From assembly GCF_001422365.1 (NCBI RefSeq), contig NZ_LMMT01000012.1:188712-252711 (forward strand): a stretch of 64,000 nt of DNA. The letters run 5' to 3'. Below are positions 34,085 through 43,755 of the stretch, one piece after another (the first letter of the stretch is position 1; every line of letters begins with the position of its first letter). This DNA comes from Pseudorhodoferax sp. Leaf265. GTDB lineage: Bacteria > Pseudomonadota > Gammaproteobacteria > Burkholderiales > Burkholderiaceae_C. Both the position numbers and the translations under genes were made by a program. The notes under the pieces were generated by a model. It did not search any database. It was not told the origin of the DNA and saw nothing but the letters and a program-made list of their open reading frames with translations.

Positions 34085-35125
34085 TCAGTCTTCGCGGAAC
34101 GCCGCGCCGCTGGCCATGTGCAGCGCCGTGCGGCCGGCAATCCAGGCCACGATGGTGCTGGCGATGGCCAGGGCCACCCAGGCGATGGCGTGGGTGTAGA
34201 CCGATGGCCGCGCGTGGAAGAACGCGATCGAGGCGCCCGCCCAGCCGTCGGCCGGGAAGGTCATCGCCCACCAGCTCATGAAGAACGCGCCGTGCGCCAC
34301 GTGCCGCCACAGCGTGGCCAGCAGGATGGCGATGAACAGCGCCAGGCAGTACAGGATGTCGCCCAGCGCGCCGGCCTCCCCGCCCGTGAAGGCCAGGTAG
34401 GCCGACAGGCCGATGGAGGGCGGCGCCAGCAGGATGAACAGCGTGGGCATGCTGCGCTGGCTCATCACCGGCACGAACAGCACGCGGTGCAGCACGATGG
34501 TGAAGAACGACAGCCAGAACACCAGCCCGACCGAGAAGAAGAACCAGCTGATCTCCACGTAGCCCAGCGGCACGCCGCCCACCGGCACCAGGATGTTGCC
34601 GACCACGGGGATGAACCAGGCCGGCGTGAGCACGCCCTCGTCCTGCGCATGCAGGATCCAGCGCCGGATCAGCGTGACCGCCAGCACGAAGTGCATCGCC
34701 GCGCCGAGCCACCACAGCAGCTCGGCCAGCGGCAGCGCATAGGGCCGCACGCCGATCGACAGCACCACCATCGACACAGACACCGCGGGGAAGAAGCTGG
34801 AACGCACCGGGTGCGCGAACTCCTCCGCCACCGCCGCGAAGCAAAAGCCCAGCTTGGCCAGGTGCGCCACGGCCAGGCCGACGAAGGCCAGCAGCGCGCC
34901 GACCAGCAGCACCTGGCTGATCCACAGCGGCACGCCCAGCACGCGGGCGGCCGCCGCCCAGGCGTTGGACAGGCCGCCGACGCCCATGACCATGCCGAAC
35001 ATGGCGATCGACAGCCGGGCCAGGAAGGGCTTGTCCGCGGCCTGCGGCACGGCGGTCTCGCGCACAGGGGTGCCTCCGGCTTCGCCTGCGGAGCGCGCGT
35101 CTTCGGGCGGCCGGGCGACGCTCAT
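34085..35125 (-). CDS. TehA/SLAC1-family transporter
   Basis: A 346-residue inner-membrane protein with about ten helices after a hydrophilic N-terminal stretch of some 35 residues. ARLSIAMFGMVMGVGGLSNAW is the family's first helix, and WFIPVVGNILVPVGG follows in mid-protein. Members include tellurite-resistance TehA, plant SLAC1 anion channels and C4-dicarboxylate or sulfite exporters. Its ATG overlaps the stop of the MFS gene. It is the last gene of the pirin operon. The exported anion is unknown. Confidence 0.87.
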   Translation of the reverse strand: MSVARPPEDARSAGEAGGTPVRETAVPQAADKPFLARLSIAMFGMVMGVGGLSNAWAAAARVLGVPLWISQVLLVGALLAFVGLAVAHLAKLGFCFAAVAEEFAHPVRSSFFPAVSVSMVVLSIGVRPYALPLAELLWWLGAAMHFVLAVTLIRRWILHAQDEGVLTPAWFIPVVGNILVPVGGVPLGYVEISWFFFSVGLVFWLSFFTIVLHRVLFVPVMSQRSMPTLFILLAPPSIGLSAYLAFTGGEAGALGDILYCLALFIAILLATLWRHVAHGAFFMSWWAMTFPADGWAGASIAFFHARPSVYTHAIAWVALAIASTIVAWIAGRTALHMASGAAFRED

Positions 35126-36765
35126 GGGGCCGCGCCGGTGCTGCCGTGGTGCGGCGCCTTGCCGTCCTTCAGGTCCAGCGCCAGGAAGTGGTGCACGACC
35201 GGCTTGTCCGGCCCGATGTGGAAGCGCACGGCCTCGGCCTGCATGTCGGCATCGGCCTTGGACACGCGGTGGTGCTGGCGCAGGTGCTCGGCCCAGGACT
35301 CCACCAGGAACCACTCGATCACGCGCTCCGGTTCGCCGGTGTGCTCGGCCACGCCCCAGGCGTAGGCGCCGTCGCGGCGCCGCTCGCGCGCCACGGCCTG
35401 CATGGCGTGCAGGAAGGCCGGGATGTCGTGCTTGCGGATGCGGTATTCGATCTGGATCACCACCGGGCCGCGGTCGTGCGCCACGGGTTCGGTCAGCATC
35501 GGCTCGGGCCAGTGGTTGGCGGCCTGCAGGTCGGCCTCGCCGGTCGGCAGCTTCACGCGGTGGAAGATGAAGGCCACGACCACCAGGCCGGCGGCGCCGA
35601 CCAGCAGCGCCATCGGCACGCCCACCTCCTGCGCGACCAGGCCCCAGGCCAGGCTGCCGCCGGCCATGGCGCCGTTGAACACCATGAGGTAGATGGCCAG
35701 GCCCCGCCCGCGCACCCAGTTGGGCAGCACGGCCTGTGCCACGCCGTTCAGCGTGGTCAGCGCGATGATCCAGCCCACGCCCAGCACCAGCATCAACAGC
35801 ACCGCCGCCCACTGCGGCGGCGCCACCGACAGCGCAGCCATCACGGCCGCGGCCAGCAGTGCGGCCAGCAGCACCAGGCCGTCGGTGTCCAGCTTCTGGC
35901 GCAGCTTGGGCATCACCAGCGCGCCCACGATGGCGCCGGCACCGACGGCCCCCAGCATCACGCCGTAGAAGCCGGCCGTGCCCTGGAGCATCTTGCGCGC
36001 CACCAGCGGCAGCAGCGCCCACACGGCACTGGCGAACACGAAGAACATGGCCGCGCGCAGCAGCACCACGTGCAGCTCCTTGCTGGCGCGGGCGTAGCGC
36101 AGGCCGGCCCGGAAGGCGCCGAAGAACTGCTCGGACAGGCCCGAGTCCACGGCCGGCGGGCGTTTCCACCACAGCAGCGCGGCGATCACGAACACATAGC
36201 TCAGCACGTCGGCGCCGTAGGCCGCCGCGGCACCGAAGCTCGCCAGCAGCAGGCCGCCGACGGCCGGGCCCAGTGCGCGGGCGATGTTGATGCCCAGCGA
36301 GTTCAGCGCCACCGCGTTCTTGAGGTCGTGCCGCGGCACCAGCTCGGGCACGATGGACTGCCAGGTCGGCCCCATCAGCGCCGCGCCGATGCCGCCGACG
36401 AAGGTCAGCGCCACCAGGTATTCCACCGTCAGCGTGTTGGTGCGCGCCAGCACCAGCAGCGCGCCGCTGACCAGCGCCAGCAGGATCTGGATGCCGATCA
36501 AAAAGCGCCGCCGGTCCAGGATGTCGGACAGCACGCCCGCAGGGATCGCCAGCAAGAAGATCGGCAGCGTGGCCGCGGTCTGGATCAGCGCCACGGCCGT
36601 GGGGCTGGCCGACAGCTCGGTCACCATCCACGAGCTGGCCACGTCGCGCATGAAGCTGCCGATGTTGCCCAGCACCGTGGCGGCCCACAGCACGGCGAAG
36701 ACGGGTTGGCGCAGCGGCGCGAAACTGCCGGAGGCAGAAGAAGGGGTGGGAGAGGGTGTGCTCAC
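35122..36765 (-). CDS. MFS transporter with C-terminal ABM-like domain (MFS_3/EntS type)
   Basis: A 547-residue protein. Residues 15-410 form twelve membrane helices of the enterobactin-exporter-like MFS_3 group (FAVLWAATVLGNIGSFMRDVA; SDILDRRRFL loop). The last 120 residues are soluble and resemble an antibiotic-biosynthesis-monooxygenase dimer domain (IQIEYRIRKHDIPAFLHAM...VIEWFLVESWAEHLRQH). This architecture is known for the family. It overlaps DoxX and TehA genes by four bases on either side. Confidence 0.88.
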   Translation of the reverse strand: MSTPSPTPSSASGSFAPLRQPVFAVLWAATVLGNIGSFMRDVASSWMVTELSASPTAVALIQTAATLPIFLLAIPAGVLSDILDRRRFLIGIQILLALVSGALLVLARTNTLTVEYLVALTFVGGIGAALMGPTWQSIVPELVPRHDLKNAVALNSLGINIARALGPAVGGLLLASFGAAAAYGADVLSYVFVIAALLWWKRPPAVDSGLSEQFFGAFRAGLRYARASKELHVVLLRAAMFFVFASAVWALLPLVARKMLQGTAGFYGVMLGAVGAGAIVGALVMPKLRQKLDTDGLVLLAALLAAAVMAALSVAPPQWAAVLLMLVLGVGWIIALTTLNGVAQAVLPNWVRGRGLAIYLMVFNGAMAGGSLAWGLVAQEVGVPMALLVGAAGLVVVAFIFHRVKLPTGEADLQAANHWPEPMLTEPVAHDRGPVVIQIEYRIRKHDIPAFLHAMQAVARERRRDGAYAWGVAEHTGEPERVIEWFLVESWAEHLRQHHRVSKADADMQAEAVRFHIGPDKPVVHHFLALDLKDGKAPHHGSTGAAP

Positions 36766-37175
36766 GGCGCTGTGCCCAGGTCATGCCAGGCGACCAGCAG
36801 GAACGCGCCCGCCAGACCCCAGTGTTCGAAGAAGCTGTTGGCCACGGGCCGGCGCTGCGCAGCGGGCAGAGCCCAGAAGCGGTCGGCCAGCAGGCTTGCC
36901 AGGACGGTGAAGCCGGCCAGGGCCAGCGCGCCCAGCCAGCGGTAGCGGCCCGTCACCACCATGGCCGAAGCAGCGAGCTCCAGCACGATGGTGACCACCG
37001 CCAGCGGCGCCGCGGGCGCCAGGCCGAAGTGCCGCATCTCGGCCACCGCGCCCGGGAAGTCGCGCAGCTTGTCGAAGGCGCCCTGCAGGTAGGCCGAGCA
37101 CAGCAGCAACAGCGCCACGCTGTGCACCCAGGGCGCGACGAAGATGCTGCGCAGGCCGTCCATCCAGCCCACCAT
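36762..37175 (-). CDS. DoxX-family membrane protein
   Basis: A 137-residue protein with four hydrophobic helices. It includes YLQGAFDKLRDFPGAVAEM, typical of DoxX proteins, which associate with thiosulfate:quinone reductase, or with redox homeostasis elsewhere. The ATG overlaps the amidohydrolase stop; a second Met four codons in is possible. Its stop overlaps the MFS start, so it is embedded in a translationally coupled operon. Confidence 0.82.
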   Translation of the reverse strand: MVGWMDGLRSIFVAPWVHSVALLLLCSAYLQGAFDKLRDFPGAVAEMRHFGLAPAAPLAVVTIVLELAASAMVVTGRYRWLGALALAGFTVLASLLADRFWALPAAQRRPVANSFFEHWGLAGAFLLVAWHDLGTAP

Positions 37176-39064
37176 CAAACCGCCCAGCACGCGCAGCCCA
37201 GCGCGCCCCAGAAGCCTTTCAGGTCGCTGATCGGCAGCTTGCTGCTCCAGGCCGTGGCGTGCTGGTGGCCGTGCACATTGCAGTCGTTGGCGCAGGCGCA
37301 CGCGGCAGCGGCCTGGCGCAAGCTGGCCTGTAGCGGCGCGCCCTGTTCGCCCCAGTTGCCGTACCCGCCGAAGCGGCGCACGGGCGACCAGTCGGGCATG
37401 GCCGGTGGCGGCGCGCCCGCATCGTGCGCGGCGAAGTCGCCGGCCGCATAGACCACCCTGCCACCGACCATGGTCAGCAGCGCCGTGGTGTCGGCGATCT
37501 CCGATTCGGGGCAGGCGAAGAAGTCGCGGTCGGGCACCACGAGGTCGGCGAACTGGCCCACCTCGATGCGGCCCTTCTTGCCCACCTCGTTGCTGAACCA
37601 GGTCACGTTCTCGGTCCACATGCGCAATGCGGCCTCGCGGTCCAGGCAGTTGCGCTGCGGGTAGAGCTGCATGCCGCCCACCGTCTTGCCGGTCACGAGC
37701 CAGGACAGCGACACCCAGGGGTTGTAGGAGGCCACGCGCGTGGCGTCGGTGCCGGCCGAGACCTTGACGCCTTTCTCCAGGATCTTCTTGACCGGCGGCG
37801 TGGCCTCGGCCGCGCCAGCGCCGTAGCGCTCGACGAAGTACTCGCCCTGGTAGGCCATGCGGTGCTGCACGGCGATGCCGCCGCCCAGTGCGGCGATGCG
37901 GTCGATGCTCTGGTCGGAAATCGTCTCGCAGTGGTCGAAGAACCAGTTCAGGCCCGCCAGGGGCACGTCGCGGTTGACCTTCTCGAACACGTCCAGCGCG
38001 CGCGAGATGGTCTCGTCGTAGGTGGCGTGCAGGCGCCAGGGCCAGCGGTTCTGCGCGAGCAGGCGCACCACCTCTTCGAGCTCGCCCTCCATCTCGGGCG
38101 CCATGTCGGGCCGCGGCTGGCGGAAGTCCTCGAAGTCGGCGGCCGAGAACACCAGCATCTCGCCCGCGCCGTTGTGGCGGAACCAGTCCGTGCCCTGCTT
38201 GTATTGGGACGTGGCGGTCCAGTTCAGGAAGTCGGCCTTCTCCTGCTTGGGCTTCTGCGTGAACAGGTTGTAGGCCAGGCGGATGGTGAGCTGGTCGGCC
38301 TTGGCCAGTTCCTCGATGACGGCGTAGTCGTCCGGGTAGTTCTGAAAGCCCCCGCCCGCGTCGATCGCGCCCGTCACGCCCAGGCGGTTGAGCTCGCGCA
38401 TGAAGTGGCGGGTGGAGTTGAGCTGGTACGCGTAGGGCAGCTTGGGGCCCTTGGCCAGCGTGGCGTACAGGATGCTCGCGTTGGGCTTGGCCAGCAGCAG
38501 GCCGGTCGGGTTGCCGGCGCTGTCGCGCACGATCTCGCCGCCGGGTGGGGGCGGCGTGTCCCGGGTGTAGCCCACGGCGCGCAGTGCGGCGCCATTGAGC
38601 AGCGCGCGGTCGTACAGGTGCAGCAGGAACACCGGCGTGTCGGGCGCCACGGCGTTCAGCTCGGCGATGGTGGGCAGGCGCTTCTCGGCGAACTGGTGCT
38701 CGGTGAAGCCGCCCACCACGCGCACCCACTGCGGCGCGGGGGTGATGGCGACCTGGGCCTTGAGCATGGCCATGGCGTCGGCCAGGCTCTTCACGCCGTC
38801 CCAGCGCAGCTCCAGGTTGAAGTTCAGGCCGCCGCGGATGATGTGCAGATGGTTGTCGATCAGGCCGGGCAGCACCGCGCGGCCTTGCAGGTCGATGACC
38901 CGCGTGGCCGGGCCGGCCAGGGCCATGGCCTGCGCATCGCTGCCCACGGCGGCGAAGCGGCCACCGCGGATGGCCACGGCGCTGGCCGTGGGATTGGCGC
39001 GGTCCAGCGTGGTGAAGCGGCCACCGCGCAGGACGACATCGGCGAATTCTTGACCGGCGCCCAT
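37175..39064 (-). CDS. YtcJ-like metal-dependent amidohydrolase (amidohydrolase family 3)
   Basis: A 629-residue enzyme. The N-terminal beta-sandwich (DVVLRGGRFTTLD) leads into the metal-binding strand PGLIDNHLHIIRGG. Later motifs include FFDHCETISDQ and SAGTDATRVASYNPW. The C terminus carries an unusual Cys/His-rich tail (CACANDCNVHGHQH). YtcJ-like enzymes have been linked to N-acyl amino acid hydrolysis and other amide cleavage, but most are uncharacterised. It lies three bases after the alpha/beta hydrolase stop. Confidence 0.88.
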   Translation of the reverse strand: MGAGQEFADVVLRGGRFTTLDRANPTASAVAIRGGRFAAVGSDAQAMALAGPATRVIDLQGRAVLPGLIDNHLHIIRGGLNFNLELRWDGVKSLADAMAMLKAQVAITPAPQWVRVVGGFTEHQFAEKRLPTIAELNAVAPDTPVFLLHLYDRALLNGAALRAVGYTRDTPPPPGGEIVRDSAGNPTGLLLAKPNASILYATLAKGPKLPYAYQLNSTRHFMRELNRLGVTGAIDAGGGFQNYPDDYAVIEELAKADQLTIRLAYNLFTQKPKQEKADFLNWTATSQYKQGTDWFRHNGAGEMLVFSAADFEDFRQPRPDMAPEMEGELEEVVRLLAQNRWPWRLHATYDETISRALDVFEKVNRDVPLAGLNWFFDHCETISDQSIDRIAALGGGIAVQHRMAYQGEYFVERYGAGAAEATPPVKKILEKGVKVSAGTDATRVASYNPWVSLSWLVTGKTVGGMQLYPQRNCLDREAALRMWTENVTWFSNEVGKKGRIEVGQFADLVVPDRDFFACPESEIADTTALLTMVGGRVVYAAGDFAAHDAGAPPPAMPDWSPVRRFGGYGNWGEQGAPLQASLRQAAAACACANDCNVHGHQHATAWSSKLPISDLKGFWGALGCACWAV

Positions 39065-39067
39065 GGT

Positions 39068-39904
39068 TCAGCCCTTGATGAAGGCCAGGATGTCGGCGTT
39101 CAGCACGTCGGCATTCACCGTCAGCATGCCGTGCGAGTAGCCCGGATAGACCTTGAGCGTGCCGTTCTGCAGCAGCTTGACCGACTTGAGCGCGGAGTCC
39201 GCGATCGGCACGATCTGGTCGTCGTCGCCGTGCAGCACCAGCGTGGGCACGGTGATGGCCTTGAGGTCCTCGGTCTGGTCGGTCTCCGAGAAGGCCTTGA
39301 TGCCGTCGTAGTGCGCCTTGGCGCTGCCCATCATGCCCTGGCGCCACCAGTTGCGGATCACGCCTTCGTGCACGGTCGCGCCGGGCCGGTTGAAGCCGTA
39401 GAACGGGCCCGTCGGCACGTCCAGGAAGGTCTGCGCGCGGTTGCCCGCGACACCGGCGCGGAAGCCGTCGAACACCTCCATCGGCAGGCCTTCGGGGTTG
39501 GCTGCGGTCTTGAGCATGAGCGGCGGCACGGCCGACACCAGCACCGCCTTGGCCACGCGGCCGGCCGGCTGGCCGTGCCTGGCGACGTAGCGCGCCACCT
39601 CGCCACCGCCCGTGGAATGGCCCACGTGCACCGCGTTGCGCAGGTCCAGGTGCTCGGCCACCGCGAAGGCGTCGGCCGCGTAGTGGTCCATGTCATGGCC
39701 CTCGCTGACCTGGGCCGAACGGCCGTGGCCGCGCCGGTCGTGCGCCACGACGCGGAAGCCCTGCTGCACGAAGAACAGCATCTGCGCGTCCCAGTCGTCC
39801 GAGGACAGCGGCCAGCCGTGGTGGAACATGATGGGCTGGGCGTCCTTGGGTCCCCAGTCCTTGTAGAAGATCGCGGTGCCGTCGGCGGTGACGATGGTGC
39901 TCAT
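39068..39904 (-). CDS. Non-heme chloroperoxidase-like alpha/beta hydrolase
   Basis: A 278-residue alpha/beta hydrolase. The nucleophile is Ser97 in GHSTGG, the acid is in HGDDDQIVP and the histidine in GYSHGM. The start [18 protein letters not shown] is characteristic of the cofactor-free perhydrolase/chloroperoxidase group, which hydrolyses esters and forms peracids. It lies 37 bp after the YcaC-like gene in the pirin operon. Confidence 0.9.
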   Translation of the reverse strand: MSTIVTADGTAIFYKDWGPKDAQPIMFHHGWPLSSDDWDAQMLFFVQQGFRVVAHDRRGHGRSAQVSEGHDMDHYAADAFAVAEHLDLRNAVHVGHSTGGGEVARYVARHGQPAGRVAKAVLVSAVPPLMLKTAANPEGLPMEVFDGFRAGVAGNRAQTFLDVPTGPFYGFNRPGATVHEGVIRNWWRQGMMGSAKAHYDGIKAFSETDQTEDLKAITVPTLVLHGDDDQIVPIADSALKSVKLLQNGTLKVYPGYSHGMLTVNADVLNADILAFIKG

Positions 39905-39941
39905 GGTGTGTTCCTCGGTGCAGTGGGGTGGTTGGGGTCGA

Positions 39942-40595
39942 TCAGCCTTCGTGGGCCCCGAACATGGCGCGGGCGTAGTTGATGCCGATGCCGTAGCCGC
40001 CGCCGAACTTGCGCGCGATGCCCGTCGTCATGTCGTAGGTATCGGTGCGGGCCCAGTCGCGCTGCATTTCCAGCAGGTACTGCAGTGCCGTGATGGGCTG
40101 GGCGCCGGCCTGCACCATGCGGTCCATGGCGCGGTTGTGGGCCTCGGTGGAGATGTCGCCGCAGGCGTCGGCGATCACATAGACCTCGAAGCCCTGGTCC
40201 AGCGCCGACAGGGCCGGTCCGACGATGCACACGCTGGTCCACAGGCCGGCCAGCACGATGCGGCTCTTGCCGATCTCGTTGATGCGGGCGATGACGGCGG
40301 CGTCTTCCCAGGTGTTCATCGAGGTGCGGTCGAGCAGCTTCATGCCCGGGAACGGCGCGGTGACCTCGTCGAACATGGGGCCGGAGAAGCTCTTCTCGGC
40401 CACGGTCGTCAGGATGGTGGAGGCCTTGAAGCCGGCGGCGGCGCTGGCCACGAGGCCGGCGTTGGAGCGCAGCTGCACCGGGTCGATGGAATGGGTGGCG
40501 AACGCCATCTGCGACTGGAAGTCGATCATGACCAGGGTGTGGTCGGTCGGGTTCAACAGCTTGGCGCCGGGGGTGGGGGTTGCGGTGATGGCCAT
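39942..40595 (-). CDS. YcaC-like isochorismatase-fold hydrolase
   Basis: A 217-residue cysteine-hydrolase-fold protein. Asp25 (MIDFQSQM) and Cys123 (GLWTSVCIV) are present, so unlike the island homologue the nucleophile is intact. The family lysine position appears as arginine in LDRTSMNTW. YcaC-type proteins form octameric rings with unknown physiological substrate. It stands second in the operon, after pirin. Confidence 0.88.
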   Translation of the reverse strand: MAITATPTPGAKLLNPTDHTLVMIDFQSQMAFATHSIDPVQLRSNAGLVASAAAGFKASTILTTVAEKSFSGPMFDEVTAPFPGMKLLDRTSMNTWEDAAVIARINEIGKSRIVLAGLWTSVCIVGPALSALDQGFEVYVIADACGDISTEAHNRAMDRMVQAGAQPITALQYLLEMQRDWARTDTYDMTTGIARKFGGGYGIGINYARAMFGAHEG

Positions 40596-40710
40596 GGTGA
40601 AAGCTCCTGTGGAGGTCGAGTGAAAAAAAAGGTGGCAGGCGGCGCCGGATGGTGGAGGAAGCCACCGTCTGCCGGATAGACCGTTTGTGCGGTCCCTGGA
40701 ACGAATGTGC

Positions 40711-41412
40711 TCAGGCGGCGGAGTCCACCAGGACGAGCTCGGCGTCGGCCACAGCGGTCACGCGCAGCGTGTCCACGTCGCGGATGGCGGCGCCGTCGCG
40801 CGCTTCGAAGCGCACGCCGTCGATCTCCACCGTGCCGCTGGCCGGCACCAGGTAGCCGCGCCGGCCCTTGCCGAGCCGGTACTCCACGCTCTCGCCGGCC
40901 TTGAGCGTGGCGCCCAGCACCCGGGCGTTGCTGCGGATCGGCAGCGCGTCCTCGTCGCCGGCCATCCCGCTGGCCAGGGCCACGAACTGCCCCGAGCGCT
41001 CGCCCTTGGGGAAGGGCTTGGCGCCCCAGGACGGAGCCTTGCCGCGGCTGTCCGGCATGATCCAGATCTGGAAGATCTTGGTGACGCCGGGCTCCTGGTT
41101 GTATTCGGAGTGGCGCACGCCGGTGCCGGCGCTCATCACCTGCACGTCACCGGCTTCGGTACGGCCCTTGTTGCCCATGTTGTCCTGGTGCGTGATGGCG
41201 CCTTCCCGCACGTAGGTGATGATTTCCATGTCGGCATGGGCGTGCGGCGGAAAGCCCGTGCCGGCGGCGATGGTGTCGTCGTTCCAGACGCGCAGCGCGC
41301 CCCAGTGCATGCGGGCCGGGTCGTGGTAGTCGGCGAACGAGAAGTGGTGCTTGGCGTCGAGCCAGCCGTGGTTGGCTCCACCGAGTTCTGCGAAGGGGCG
41401 GCGTTCGATCAT
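40711..41412 (-). CDS. Pirin-family protein
   Basis: A 233-residue bicupin. The metal site is in the N-terminal cupin (PHAHADMEIITYV and later SAGTGVRHSEYN). The YhhW-type bacterial pirins act as quercetin dioxygenases or redox-sensitive regulators. AGGAG lies ten bases before the ATG. It is the first gene of the leftward operon and is divergent from a LysR regulator, with a palindromic site between. Confidence 0.93.
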   Translation of the reverse strand: MIERRPFAELGGANHGWLDAKHHFSFADYHDPARMHWGALRVWNDDTIAAGTGFPPHAHADMEIITYVREGAITHQDNMGNKGRTEAGDVQVMSAGTGVRHSEYNQEPGVTKIFQIWIMPDSRGKAPSWGAKPFPKGERSGQFVALASGMAGDEDALPIRSNARVLGATLKAGESVEYRLGKGRRGYLVPASGTVEIDGVRFEARDGAAIRDVDTLRVTAVADAELVLVDSAA

Positions 41413-41484
41413 GGTGTTTTCTCCTGCGGCGGGTGCCGTTGCGTGTTGCGATGGAGTGACTGTAGAAATCCTTGATCGATAAGA

Positions 41485-41513
41485 GAATAGAAAAGATGGA
41501 AAACAATCTATTC
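41485..41513. promoter_or_regulatory. LysR-type operator candidate GAATAGA...TCTATTC
   Basis: Perfect 7-bp arms are separated by 15 bp in the AT-rich divergent region between the pirin operon and LysR, ending ten bases before the LysR start. LysR proteins commonly bind such T-N11-A-containing inverted repeats next to their own gene. Confidence 0.55.
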
Positions 41514-41523
41514 CAGAAGTTGC

Positions 41524-42435
41524 ATGTCCAAGCTGCCTGACCTGGAGGCCTGGGCGATCTTCGCCAAGGTGGCCGAGACCGGCTCCTTCGCCCGCGCCGC
41601 GGCCGACCTGGTGGTCTCGCAGCCCACCGTGTCCAAGGCCATCACCCGGCTGGAGGCGCGGCTGCGCGTGGTGCTGTTCCACCGCACCTCGCGCAAGATG
41701 TCGCTCACGGCCAGCGGCGAGCTGGCGCTGGAGCGCGCCACGCGCATCCTGGCCGAGGGCGAGGCGGTGGAGGCCGAGGTGACGGAGCAGTCCAAGAGCC
41801 TGCGCGGCAGCATCCGCGTGGCCGCGCCCATGTCCTTCGGCGTCACGCACCTGGGGCCGGTGCTGCCGGGCTTCATGGCGCAGCACCCCGAGGTCACGCT
41901 GGACGTGCACTTCAGCGACGCGCTGACCGACGTGGTGGCCGACGGCTTCGACCTGGCGCTGCGCATCTCCAGCCTGCCCGATTCGAGCCTGCTGGCGCGG
42001 CGGCTGTGCACGGTGCGCATCCTGCTGGTGGGCGCGCCGGCCTACTTCGCGCAGCATGGCCAGCCGGCCCATCCGCGCGACCTGGCCGGCCACCGCGCGC
42101 TGCGCTACGTGCACGCCCGCGTGGGCGAGGCCTGGCGCTTTCGCCACGCCCAGGGCGGCGAGTTCGCCCAGGTCGTGCCCTCGGCCCTGCGCGTGAACAA
42201 TGCCGAGGCCCTGGCACCGGCCCTGCGCGCCGGCCTGGGCCTGGCGCTGCAGCCCGAGTTCCTGGCCTGGGAAGACCTGCGCGCGGGCCGGCTCGTGCAG
42301 GCCATGCCGGCCTGGCAGGTCGACCCGATCGCGCTGCACATCGTCACGCCGCCTGGCCGCGCCAAGCCGGCGCGCGTGCAGGCGTTGGCCGAATACCTGG
42401 CCCAGGCCTTTGCGCAGGCGCCCTGGGCCAGCTGA
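41524..42435 (+). CDS. LysR-family transcriptional regulator
   Basis: A 303-residue LTTR. The N-terminal helix-turn-helix reads FARAAADLVVSQPTVSKAI, followed by the linker helix and a periplasmic-binding-like effector domain (LRGSIRVAAPMSFGV...). It diverges from the pirin operon, which it most likely activates or represses. This is the CrgA/AaeR-like subgroup by its effector domain opening. Confidence 0.93.
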   Translation: MSKLPDLEAWAIFAKVAETGSFARAAADLVVSQPTVSKAITRLEARLRVVLFHRTSRKMSLTASGELALERATRILAEGEAVEAEVTEQSKSLRGSIRVAAPMSFGVTHLGPVLPGFMAQHPEVTLDVHFSDALTDVVADGFDLALRISSLPDSSLLARRLCTVRILLVGAPAYFAQHGQPAHPRDLAGHRALRYVHARVGEAWRFRHAQGGEFAQVVPSALRVNNAEALAPALRAGLGLALQPEFLAWEDLRAGRLVQAMPAWQVDPIALHIVTPPGRAKPARVQALAEYLAQAFAQAPWAS

Positions 42436-42545
42436 CGCCGCGCTCGGCCGACCCGCCGCGTTTTCCGCGCTGTTCCGGCGTTTTCATCAGGCGCACTTGG
42501 GCTTGGCCGAGAATGCAACCAGATATTTCCTGAACAGGGCCTGCC

Positions 42546-43751
42546 TTGCCGCTTCTTCCTGCTTCCGGGCTGACCCCGGGCTCGCTGTTCACTTGCCTGG
42601 GGCTGTTCGCCGTGCTCACGGCCGTGTTCGCGGTCAGGGCTTCGCGCGGCATGCCGGGCTTCGAGCGGCCCTTGCGCCTGTGGGCCGCGGCGCTGTCGTG
42701 CGTGGCCGTGGCGGCGGTCGGCTACCTGGCGCGGCCCTGGCTGGCCGGTCCGCTCTCCTACCTCGTGCCCAACCTGGCGGTGCTGAGCGCGGTGGCCGTC
42801 ATGGGCATGAGCTTTGCCACGCTGCAGGGCGGCCGGCCGCGCCGGGCCCGCTGGAACTGGGCCCTGGTGCTGCTGACCATGGCCGCGCTGCTGGGTGCGC
42901 AGACCTGGCGGGCGCCCTATGCCGTGCTGGCTGCTGTCGCTGCCGCGGGCCTGGGGCTGCTGCTGCTGCACGGCGCGCTGCTGTTCCTGCCCCAGCTGCG
43001 CGTGCGCCCGCGTGCGCTGCCCGAGACCTGGGTGCTGGCCTCCTTGCTGGTGGTGGCCGCCAGCTTCATGCTGCGGGCGGTGTCGAGTGGTGCCGACCTG
43101 TGGAAGAACCACGGCCCCTGGGGCGGGCACCCCATGCTGGTGGTGGGCGTGGTGTTCGTCACCAGCTGCTCGCTGGCCTTCTTCTCCATGCTGCACGAGC
43201 GCCAGCGCACCGCGCTGCAGCACAGCTACCAGCGCGACAGCCTGACCGGCCTGTACGCGCGCGGCGTGTTCTTCGAGAAGGCCCAGGCTGCGCTGCAGCT
43301 GGCCAACGTGGGCGATGCCTTCGCCGTGGTCATGCTGGACCTGGACCACTTCAAGCGCATCAACGACACCCATGGCCACCTGGTGGGCGACAAGGTCATC
43401 GCCCATGCGGCGCGGCTGCTGAACAGCAGCATCCGGCTGAACGACCTGGCCGGCCGCTACGGTGGCGAGGAGTTCTGCCTGCTGCTCAACGACTGCGATG
43501 CCGAGCGCGCACACCGCTTCGTGCAGCGCGTGCTGCACCGCACCGAGCAGCCGCTGAGCCTGCGCGACGGCCGCAGCCTGCCGTTCAGCTTCTCGGCAGG
43601 CTTCGTGATCTTCCGCATGGAAGACCAGGCGCCGCCGCTGGAGCAGTTGCTGGAGCGGGCCGACCAGGCCCTGCTGCAGGCCAAGGCCCTGGGCCGCAAC
43701 CAGGCGGTCCAGGCCTGCAGCGACAGTGCCGGGCTGTGCCCGGTGCGCTGA
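42546..43751 (+). CDS. Membrane-bound diguanylate cyclase (GGDEF domain)
   Basis: A 401-residue protein. About six hydrophobic helices fill residues 1-215, then a GGDEF domain follows, starting DSLTGLYARGVFFEKA, with the active site as GGEEF in RYGGEEFCLLL and DLDHFKRINDTHGH upstream. It should make cyclic di-GMP at the inner membrane. No EAL domain or clear RxxD inhibitory site precedes the active site by the usual spacing. The start appears to be TTG, with no strong ribosome binding site. It ends four bases from the convergent histidine kinase. Confidence 0.9.
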   Translation: MPLLPASGLTPGSLFTCLGLFAVLTAVFAVRASRGMPGFERPLRLWAAALSCVAVAAVGYLARPWLAGPLSYLVPNLAVLSAVAVMGMSFATLQGGRPRRARWNWALVLLTMAALLGAQTWRAPYAVLAAVAAAGLGLLLLHGALLFLPQLRVRPRALPETWVLASLLVVAASFMLRAVSSGADLWKNHGPWGGHPMLVVGVVFVTSCSLAFFSMLHERQRTALQHSYQRDSLTGLYARGVFFEKAQAALQLANVGDAFAVVMLDLDHFKRINDTHGHLVGDKVIAHAARLLNSSIRLNDLAGRYGGEEFCLLLNDCDAERAHRFVQRVLHRTEQPLSLRDGRSLPFSFSAGFVIFRMEDQAPPLEQLLERADQALLQAKALGRNQAVQACSDSAGLCPVR

Positions 43752-43755
43752 AGGC

